A DNA stretch of 9,960 nt, from the NCBI GenBank assembly GCA_005885015.1, contig VAYG01000016.1, positions 11,662-21,621 of the forward strand, written 5' to 3'. Made by a program: the position numbers and the translations under genes. Shown piece by piece: positions 1 through 5,524 of this stretch. The notes beneath the pieces were generated by a model. That model was given only the letters and a program-made list of their open reading frames with translations, searched no databases and was not told where the DNA came from. Every line of letters begins with the position of its first letter. Within the stretch, counting starts at the first letter, position 1. Source of the DNA: Actinomycetota bacterium (GTDB lineage Bacteria > Actinomycetota > UBA4738).

Positions 1-852
1 CTCGTCCAGTACACGGGCCCTCCAGTCTCGGGCAGCACCTCGGTGGTCTCGGTCGTCCACGACGTCGCCTTCGCCAGGTTCCCCCACTTCTTCAGCCCCG
101 CGGAACGGCGGTGGATGCGGTGGACCATCCCGTTCACCATGCGCCGGGCGGCGGGCATCGTCACCGTGTCGGAGTTCTCCAAGCAAGAGATCGTGGAGGT
201 GTTCGGGATCCCCGAGGAGCGGATCACCGTCGCCTACAACGGGGTCGATCCCGTCTTCAACCACCCGGCTTCGCGGTCCGGCCCGGTGGCGCCCCCGTAC
301 TTCCTGGCAGCGGGGAACCTCCAGCCCAGGAAGAACCTCCCCACGCTCCTCCGGGCGTACCGACGGGCCCTGGCGCTGCGGCCGGATCTCCCCGAGCGTC
401 TGGTGTTGGTGGGCCAGGAGTGGTTCGAGGCGGACTCCATCCTCCGCCAGGCGGCCGACCTCCGGCGCGAGGGCCGGGTGATCTTCACCGGCTACGTCGC
501 CGACGACGAGCTGGTGGGTCTCCTCCAGCGGGCCACCGCCTTCGCCTATCCCTCCGTCTACGAGGGGTTCGGGCTGCCCCCCGTGGAAGCCATGGCGGCC
601 GGCGTGGCCACGCTGGTCAGCGACATCGCTGTGACCCGGGAGGTGATCGGAGAGGGCGCGCTGCTCCTTCCCCCGACCGACGTGGAGGCTTGGGCGGACG
701 CCCTCCTCCGTGTGGCCGCCGATCCCGCGCTGCGGGCCGGCCTGATCGAGCGGGGGCGAGCCCGGGCCGCCCGCTACACGTGGGCCGACGCCGCTCGCCG
801 GATCCTCCCGGCCCTGGAGGCCGCGGCCGGAGGGCCCACCGCCGACACCTAG
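1..852 (+). CDS. GT4-family glycosyltransferase, 5' end outside the window
   Basis: Probably transfers a sugar from a nucleotide-sugar donor to a growing glycan or lipid-linked acceptor on the cytoplasmic side of the membrane. The frame is already open at base 1 and reads 283 residues to the TAG at 850-852, so the gene starts upstream; the GTG at 43 lies inside the conserved region and is not the start. Features seen in order: a VVHD segment of the N-terminal Rossmann domain, the TVSEFSK linker, the YNGVD loop, the C-domain entry ending PRKNLPTLL, a VIFTGYV strand, and the donor-binding YEGFGLPPVEA block. That block has the E-x7-E pair of retaining GT4 enzymes (Glu codons at 562 and 586). The first domain is mostly missing. 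The gene lies 17 bp before a phosphodiesterase-like gene in the same direction, so the two are likely co-transcribed. The GT4 family is secure; the sugar and linkage cannot be told. Confidence 0.93.
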   Translation, partial: LVQYTGPPVSGSTSVVSVVHDVAFARFPHFFSPAERRWMRWTIPFTMRRAAGIVTVSEFSKQEIVEVFGIPEERITVAYNGVDPVFNHPASRSGPVAPPYFLAAGNLQPRKNLPTLLRAYRRALALRPDLPERLVLVGQEWFEADSILRQAADLRREGRVIFTGYVADDELVGLLQRATAFAYPSVYEGFGLPPVEAMAAGVATLVSDIAVTREVIGEGALLLPPTDVEAWADALLRVAADPALRAGLIERGRARAARYTWADAARRILPALEAAAGGPTADT

Positions 853-855
853 GAC

Positions 856-861
856 TATCCT
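856..861 (+). promoter_or_regulatory. Possible -10 box for a leaderless phosphodiesterase mRNA
   Basis: TATCCT fits the TANNNT -10 consensus and lies 8 bases before the ATG at 870. Transcription would therefore begin within a few bases of the start codon. No ribosome-binding site is seen at a useful distance; the only AGGA (851-854) is 15 bases away. No clear -35 element is seen. The site is a candidate only, because the gene could equally be read through from the glycosyltransferase upstream. Confidence 0.35.
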
Positions 862-869
862 TTCGCCCC

Positions 870-2489
870 ATGTCCGGGACGCTCGTAGTGGGGTTCGACG
901 GGGCCACGCTCGACCTGGTGGAACGCTGGATGGCCGAGGGTCTGATGCCCAACCTGTCGGCCGTGTGCGCGGACGGCGCCTTCGCACCGATGCGATCGAC
1001 GTATCCGTACAACAGCGCCGTGGCCTGGACCTCGCTCACGACCGGGGCCAGCCCGGGCCGCCACGGCATCTTCGACTTCGTGCTGCCATCGGCGCGCGAC
1101 TACCGGCTGCGGGTGGCCACCGGGGAGGACCGCAGGGTCCCCGCGGTGTGGTCGTACGCGTCGGATGCGGGAGCGGCCGTGGCCGTCGTGAACATCCCGG
1201 CCACGTTCCCGGCGGAAGCGGTGAACGGCGTGATGGTCTCGGGCATGGACGCCCCCCGGCTCGACGAGCGGGCCGTGTATCCGGGGAGCACACTGCACGA
1301 GCTCCGCCGGCTGGCGCCGGACTACCGGATCCTCTCCAACGCCGCGGCCGAGGCCCGCCGCGGCGACTTCGACTCGGCGGAACGAGAGCTCGTGCAGACG
1401 CTCGAGGCTCGAGCGCGGTTCGTCGCGGAGCTGGCCCGGTCTCGCCCCTTCGACCTGATGATGGTCAACTTCGAGGCCACCGACGGAGCGCACCACTTCT
1501 TCTGGCAGCACTTCGATCCAACCCATCCGCGTCACGATCCGCGGCAGGCGTCCCGGTGGGGCGGCACCATCGCCAGGGTCTACCAGGCCACCGACCGGCA
1601 CCTCGGGAGCCTGATCGACGCATACCAACCCGACACGGTGTTCGTCGTCTCCGACCACGGCGGGGGCCCGAGCAACGATTGGGTCCTGTTCGCCAACGAC
1701 TGGCTGGCCGCCGAGGGGTTCCTCCGCCTCCATGGACGGGCCGGGTCATCCTCGGTGCTCCGGCGCGTCTACGGCGAGCTTCGGAGCCGCCTGCCCGTCC
1801 CGGTGCGTCGCCGGCTCCGCCGGCTGTTCGGGGGCGCGGTGGACCGGGCCAGGGAGTCGGCGTTGTACGGCGACGTCGACTGGTCGCGGTCGCGGGCCTA
1901 CGCCCAGATGCAGTCGGGGGTCCGACTCAACCAGGCGGGGCGGGAGCCGAACGGAACGGTGACCGATGCCGAACGAGCCTCCGTCCTGGAGGAGCTGTCC
2001 ACGAAGGCAGGCTCCCTCCGGCTCCCGTCCGGACAGCCAGCCTTCTCCGAGATCCGTCCGGCGAACGAGGTGTTCGTGGGGGACGCCCCGGGGGGCTGGG
2101 ACCTCATCCTCGACCTGAGCCCGGGTCTGCACGTGCGGTCTCGAAACACCACATCCAGAGCTGGCTTCCTCCGATCCCTCGCGGAGTTGGGGATGTACCT
2201 GCCGTCGGGTCTCCACACGCCGGTCGGCATCGTCGCGGCGGCCGGACGCGGGGTCGAACGCCGGGAGCGGGTGCAGGAGTCCGACATCCACCAGGTGACC
2301 CCGTCGGTGCTGGCGGTGATGGGCCTGCCGGCGCCACCCCTCGACGGCCGGCCCTTCGAGTTCATCACGGCCTCCCTGCGAGCGGCGGCGCCCGCGGGGG
2401 AGGCGTCCGGTCCATCCGGCGGCGAGCTCCTCGAGCACGAGGAGGAGGAAGTGCTGGAGCGGCTGCGGGGACTCGGCTACGTGGACTGA
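870..2489 (+). CDS. Type I phosphodiesterase/nucleotide pyrophosphatase-like protein (alkaline-phosphatase superfamily)
   Basis: A 539-residue metal-dependent phosphohydrolase or phosphotransferase of the AP superfamily, resembling the 'predicted AP superfamily phosphohydrolase' group (COG3379-like). Visible landmarks: VVGFDGAT at the N-terminus with metal ligand D10; NSAVAWTSLTTG with Ser49 at the nucleophile position; SPGRHGIFDF directly after; the ATDGAHHFFW metal block (D205, H208/H209); and SDHGGG (D262-H263). The ATG at 870 is chosen because its N-terminus (MSGTLVVGFDGAT) matches in length the related gene at 5525 (MSRVLVVGWDGAT). No signal peptide or membrane segment is seen, so a cytoplasmic location is likely. 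The C-terminus is an acidic tail, EEEEVLERLRGLGYVD, shared with three other proteins here. The usual Pro two residues after the nucleophile is Val. The substrate is unknown; a glycan or nucleotide phosphoester is an inference from the neighbouring glycosyltransferases. Confidence 0.93.
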   Translation: MSGTLVVGFDGATLDLVERWMAEGLMPNLSAVCADGAFAPMRSTYPYNSAVAWTSLTTGASPGRHGIFDFVLPSARDYRLRVATGEDRRVPAVWSYASDAGAAVAVVNIPATFPAEAVNGVMVSGMDAPRLDERAVYPGSTLHELRRLAPDYRILSNAAAEARRGDFDSAERELVQTLEARARFVAELARSRPFDLMMVNFEATDGAHHFFWQHFDPTHPRHDPRQASRWGGTIARVYQATDRHLGSLIDAYQPDTVFVVSDHGGGPSNDWVLFANDWLAAEGFLRLHGRAGSSSVLRRVYGELRSRLPVPVRRRLRRLFGGAVDRARESALYGDVDWSRSRAYAQMQSGVRLNQAGREPNGTVTDAERASVLEELSTKAGSLRLPSGQPAFSEIRPANEVFVGDAPGGWDLILDLSPGLHVRSRNTTSRAGFLRSLAELGMYLPSGLHTPVGIVAAAGRGVERRERVQESDIHQVTPSVLAVMGLPAPPLDGRPFEFITASLRAAAPAGEASGPSGGELLEHEEEEVLERLRGLGYVD

Positions 2490-2517
2490 CCGGGTCGGGC
2501 AACCTGCCCGACCCCGG
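2490..2517. terminator. Bidirectional hairpin between convergent genes
   Basis: GGGTCGGGCA (2492-2501) pairs perfectly with TGCCCGACCC (2505-2514) around a 3-base loop. This gives a 10-bp GC-rich stem, extendable at its foot by C-G pairs if C2515 bulges. It occupies most of the 36-bp gap between the stop at 2489 and the opposing stop at 2526, so it can end both transcripts. No T-run follows on either strand, so it is not a classical factor-independent terminator; it may act with Rho or as an mRNA 3'-end stabiliser. Confidence 0.65.
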
Positions 2518-2525
2518 GCCGTCGG

Positions 2526-3926
2526 CTATTCGATGTAGCCGAGGGCCCGCAGGTGGTCGGCGATCTCCCCCTCCGCCCGATCCCCCGCGGCGTACTGGGG
2601 CTGGAGGGCCCGTCGTCGCACCCACTCGTCCCTCTGGGCGCGGAAGTCTGCGGCGTCGGCCGGCCGCTCGCCGATCAGGTTGCGTGTCTCTCCCGGATCG
2701 CTTCCCAGGTCGTACAGGGCTTCGGGGCCGTCCTCGACGGCGATGTACTTCAGGTCGCCCCGGCGGACGGCCACTCCGGGATGGAAAACCAGGGGGGGTA
2801 CCCGGGACGGGTCGCCGCTCTCGATCCTCCCCTGGATGTCGGCGGGTATCCCGTTGTGGCGGATCGTGGACTCGTACTCGCTGACGATCCCACGCCCGTT
2901 GCCTCCGAGCGAGACGGGCTCCCCGTCGGCCATCCCGCGCAGCCAGTCGGCCAGGCCGAGCAGGGGCACCGGGTCATCGACCCGGCCGGCAGGAACCTCA
3001 ACTCCCCGGGATCCCACCACCAGGGGAACGTGCAGGAGGGTCTGGCCGAGGGAGGAGTTGTGGTTGAACAGGCCCTGCTCGCCCAGGTTCTCCCCGTGGT
3101 CGGCGACCACCACGATCGCGGTGGGCCGGCCGGACCGCTCCACGAGCCGGACGAACCTCCCGAGCAACCAGTCCTCGTACCGGGCCGCGTGGTAGTAGAG
3201 GGACCGGACGGTCCGGACGTAGTCGGGGGGCGGCTCGGCCACGCGCGCGTTGTAGGAGAGGAACCGGCGGGCCTTCGTCGTGCCGCCCGAGAGCCGCCTG
3301 GTGCGGGCCCGCTCCCAGAACCTGAAGGGGTAGAAGGGGCGGGGCGGATCGTACGGGGCGTGGGTCTCCATCAGATTCAGGAACGCGAACAGGGGAGCGC
3401 GGCCCGCATCCCTCAGTTCGCGGGCGAACGCCTCCAGCGCCCGCCGGCCACCCCGGTCCACCCTCCCGTACATGCGCCGGGCCCGACGGAGGACCGTCCC
3501 GAACTTCCCCTTCGGCAGGCGGGTCCGGTCCCGGAGGTCGAGGAACTGATCGAATCCGCGGTCGAACCCTCCCCATCCGCTGATCCACGTGTTGCAGCTC
3601 GCCCCCCAGGTGCGATACCCGCGCTCGCGGAGCGACTCGGGCAGCCACGCACCGCTGTATCCGCGCACGGCTTCGGCCGGTGAGGTCGGCCGCCCCCCGT
3701 CCCACCGGAAGCAGTCGCCGGTGATGCCGTGCTCGGTTGGGAGCTTGCCGGTGAACATGCTCGCCGTCGACGGCAGCGTCCAGGGAGCCTGGGCGACGGC
3801 CTCGGCGTAGAACGCGCCCTCCCGACACAGGCGCGACATCTCCGGCGTCTCGAGACGCCCTCCCCATGGTTGGAACGCGTCGGCCCGAGCGGTGTCGCAC
3901 AACAGAAAGAGCAGGTCGGGCTGCAT
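2526..3926 (-). CDS. Sulfatase-like AP-superfamily hydrolase with Thr in place of the formylglycine Cys
   Basis: A 466-residue protein with the sulfatase fold. Visible in order: LLFLLCDTARAD with metal ligand D11; APWTLPSTASMFTG with Thr50 at the catalytic position; LPTEHGITG; a METHAPYDPP block; VVADHGENLGEQGLFNH with D276-H277; and the C-terminal RRGDLKYIAVEDG strand followed by LYDLGSDPGETRNLIG, typical of COG3119 proteins. Sulfatases need C/S-x-P-x-R there, whereas this protein has T-L-P-S-T, so it should not be matured to formylglycine. A phosphodiesterase, phosphonate-ester hydrolase or phosphotransferase is more likely than a sulfatase. No signal peptide is evident; the short hydrophobic start is the core beta-strand. 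It ends in the shared tail (HLRALGYIE). The ATG at 3926 lacks a Shine-Dalgarno sequence but lies just below a good -10 box. It is transcribed divergently from the phosphoesterase gene. Family is sure, reaction unknown. Confidence 0.93.
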   Translation of the reverse strand: MQPDLLFLLCDTARADAFQPWGGRLETPEMSRLCREGAFYAEAVAQAPWTLPSTASMFTGKLPTEHGITGDCFRWDGGRPTSPAEAVRGYSGAWLPESLRERGYRTWGASCNTWISGWGGFDRGFDQFLDLRDRTRLPKGKFGTVLRRARRMYGRVDRGGRRALEAFARELRDAGRAPLFAFLNLMETHAPYDPPRPFYPFRFWERARTRRLSGGTTKARRFLSYNARVAEPPPDYVRTVRSLYYHAARYEDWLLGRFVRLVERSGRPTAIVVVADHGENLGEQGLFNHNSSLGQTLLHVPLVVGSRGVEVPAGRVDDPVPLLGLADWLRGMADGEPVSLGGNGRGIVSEYESTIRHNGIPADIQGRIESGDPSRVPPLVFHPGVAVRRGDLKYIAVEDGPEALYDLGSDPGETRNLIGERPADAADFRAQRDEWVRRRALQPQYAAGDRAEGEIADHLRALGYIE

Positions 3927-3935
3927 GGGGACGGG

Positions 3936-3941
3936 AGTATA
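3936..3941 (-). promoter_or_regulatory. -10 box for the sulfatase-like gene, probably leaderless
   Basis: On the minus strand TATACT (3941 to 3936) is a near-perfect -10 element, and the ATG follows after only 9 bases. The expected transcription start is about 1-4 bases before the ATG, and no ribosome-binding site precedes it, so a leaderless mRNA is predicted. A perfect TTGACA sits at 3970-3965, but 23 bases from the -10 box, too far for a normal -35. Confidence 0.5.
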
Positions 3942-3965
3942 GCGCCCGCACTTCGGACCGGGACT

Positions 3966-3980
3966 GTCAAGGCCATTGAC
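3966..3980. repeat. Inverted repeat, possible operator between divergent genes
   Basis: GTCAA-GGCCA-TTGAC has perfect 5-base arms around a 5-base spacer. The right arm forms the first five bases of the -35 hexamer of the plus-strand promoter. The left arm read on the minus strand gives TTGAC(A). A protein bound here would cover the start region of both divergent genes. No regulator gene lies in the window, so the ligand and regulator are unknown. Confidence 0.4.
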
Positions 3981-4005
3981 TTGCTCGCGCCGGTGCGGAG
4001 ATACT
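3976..4005 (+). promoter_or_regulatory. Sigma-70-type promoter for the phosphoesterase gene
   Basis: TTGACT (3976-3981) and GATACT (4000-4005) are separated by 18 bases. This is close to the housekeeping-sigma consensus and is the strongest promoter match noticed in the window. Transcription would start near 4012, leaving a leader of about 22-40 bases that contains a purine-rich ribosome-binding site at 4022-4033. Confidence 0.6.
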
Positions 4006-4021
4006 CCCTGTCCGCCGAGAG

Positions 4022-4033
4022 AAAGGGGAAGGG
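4022..4033 (+). promoter_or_regulatory. Ribosome-binding site that leaves the phosphoesterase start in doubt
   Basis: AAAGGGGAAGGG is the only Shine-Dalgarno-like stretch before this gene. It ends 18 bases before the GTG at 4052, which is too far. Its AGGGG core (4024-4028) is 5 bases before an in-frame CTG at 4034. Initiation at CTG would add six residues (MALRRL) with two arginines before the hydrophobic segment. Confidence 0.4.
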
Positions 4034-4051
4034 CTGGCGCTTCGCCGCCTC

Positions 4052-5410
4052 GTGTGGCTCGTCCCTGGGATCGTGTTGGCGGTCGCGTTGCCCCGCCAGG
4101 GGCTGACTGCTCGGCCAGGTCCGCCCCGGTCTTCTCCGATCAAGCACGTGGTGATCCTCTTCCAGGAGAACCACAGCTTCGACGAGGTTCTCGGATACCT
4201 GTGCGTTCAAGACCACCGCTGTGATGGCGCCAGGATCGGGACGACGCACGACGGAAGGCTCATCCGGCTGGCGGTCGCCAATGACATCCCTCCGCCGGTC
4301 GGGCATGGACCGCCGCAGCAGAAACAAGCCATCAACGGGGGCCGCATGAACGGCTTCGATCTGGTCAGGGGATGCCGGGCCGCCGACCGGTACGGGTGCT
4401 ACGTGTCGTACGTGACACCTCGGCCCGACGATCTTGGCTCGATACCCAACCTGGCCGTCCTCGCCCGAGCCTTCGTCATCTCCGATCGCACCTTCGAGAG
4501 CCACCTCAACGCGAGCTGGGCCGCCCACCTCGACCTCGTCGCCGGCACCAACGACGGCTTTGTCGGTTGGAATCCCAAGACCGTCCCGGGCCCCACTCTC
4601 GGCGAAGGCTGGGGATGCGACAGCTACCTGGACGCGAAATGGAAGCCGGACAGCGGGAGCAGCATCGACGTCCCGTCGTGCGTGCCCGCCCGCGACGGAT
4701 CGGGTCCCTACCGCCCTTCCCCCGTGTCGTGGGTACCCACGATCATGGACCGGATGGACCAGGCGGGGCTCAGCTGGCACATCTACGGAAGGCCGACCGC
4801 CAAGCGCGGACAGGGAGCCAGCACGTACCTCATCACCATCTGCCCGACTTTCGCGGAGTGCTTGAACGGGCCACAGCGACAGAACGTGGTCGTCACCGAT
4901 CAGATCTACGCCGATGCCCAGCAGGGGAAGCTCCCCGCCCTGTCGATCGTCGTCCCGAAGCATTTAGAGTCCCAGCACAACAGCCAGTCGATGCTCGCGG
5001 GGGACAATTACATCGGTCGCGTTGTGTCGGCCATCATGCACGGGCCCCAGTGGAGCTCCACGGCCATCTTCATCACCTACGATGATTGCGGATGCTTCTA
5101 CGACCACGTCCCCCCGCCGCCAGGCATGGGGATCCGGGTCCCCATGGTCATCGTGAGCCCCTTCGCCAGGCGAGGTTATACGGACTCTCACCCCGCCTCG
5201 TTCGCCTCGATGCTCGCGTTCGTCGAGCGGGACTTCGACCTGAAGCCCCTCAGTCTGCAGGACGCCACGGCGTATGACTATCACCAAAGCTTCGACTTCA
5301 CCTCCCCTACCTCGACGCCAGTCAAGCTTGTCGACCACCCCCTCCCAGACTGGGAGACAAAGTGGTTCCGAGAGCACTTGCACGACGGCGAGGACGACCC
5401 CGACTACTAG
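4052..5410 (+). CDS. PF04185 phosphoesterase (phospholipase C / acid phosphatase AcpA type), probably exported
   Basis: A 452-residue AP-superfamily phosphoesterase likely to cleave phospholipid head groups or other phosphoesters outside the membrane. Motifs, numbered from GTG4052: HVVILFQENHSFDE (E39, N40 metal ligands); SIPNLAVLARAFVISDRTFESHL; NASWAAHLDLVAG with Ser155 at the nucleophile position; and TYDDCGCFYDHVPPPP (residues 343-356), the conserved C-terminal block. The N-terminus is hydrophobic (VPGIVLAVALP) and reads as a signal peptide. A CTG start at 4034 would supply the missing positively charged region. Ten cysteines spaced as five close pairs suggest disulfides and hence export. 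The gene has its own promoter. Its G+C is visibly lower than that of its neighbours, and it contains a TTA codon (4964-4966). It lacks the LGY tail of the other AP-superfamily proteins here. Family is certain; the start is uncertain. Confidence 0.92.
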   Translation: MWLVPGIVLAVALPRQGLTARPGPPRSSPIKHVVILFQENHSFDEVLGYLCVQDHRCDGARIGTTHDGRLIRLAVANDIPPPVGHGPPQQKQAINGGRMNGFDLVRGCRAADRYGCYVSYVTPRPDDLGSIPNLAVLARAFVISDRTFESHLNASWAAHLDLVAGTNDGFVGWNPKTVPGPTLGEGWGCDSYLDAKWKPDSGSSIDVPSCVPARDGSGPYRPSPVSWVPTIMDRMDQAGLSWHIYGRPTAKRGQGASTYLITICPTFAECLNGPQRQNVVVTDQIYADAQQGKLPALSIVVPKHLESQHNSQSMLAGDNYIGRVVSAIMHGPQWSSTAIFITYDDCGCFYDHVPPPPGMGIRVPMVIVSPFARRGYTDSHPASFASMLAFVERDFDLKPLSLQDATAYDYHQSFDFTSPTSTPVKLVDHPLPDWETKWFREHLHDGEDDPDY

Positions 5411-5482
5411 CGCAGCCCACCCAGGCAACCACCGCTCCTTGCTCCGACGTTCATCAGATCCGCCGGACTTTGGGCGATGGCG

Positions 5483-5491
5483 TGGTAATCT
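5483..5491 (+). promoter_or_regulatory. Possible extended -10 promoter before the broken phosphodiesterase gene
   Basis: TGG-TAATCT combines a TGN extension with a TANNNT -10 hexamer, 33 bases before the ATG at 5525. No good -35 is visible at 16-18 bases. The rest of the 114-bp gap 5411-5524 shows no hairpin, repeat or small gene, so read-through from the phosphoesterase gene is also possible. Confidence 0.3.
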
Positions 5492-5524
5492 CCACGACCC
5501 GATGCCCTGGACCTGCGCGTTCGC

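Noticed and set aside
43..45. GTG at 43 as the start of the GT4 gene
   Set aside because: It lies within the N-terminal domain, the frame is open upstream to base 1, and about 100 residues of the first domain would be missing.
965..2884. Long plus-strand open frame across the phosphodiesterase gene and the start of the opposing gene
   Set aside because: The translation is Arg/Pro/Gly-rich with no recognisable motif, as expected of an alternative frame in high-GC coding DNA.
3936..3970. TTGACA/TATACT pair as a standard minus-strand promoter
   Set aside because: The 23-base spacing is outside the normal 16-19 range, so only the -10 box was annotated.
3413..4963. Long minus-strand open frame spanning the divergent promoter region
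   Set aside because: It runs antisense to the phosphoesterase and out of frame with the sulfatase-like gene, and carries no domain motif.
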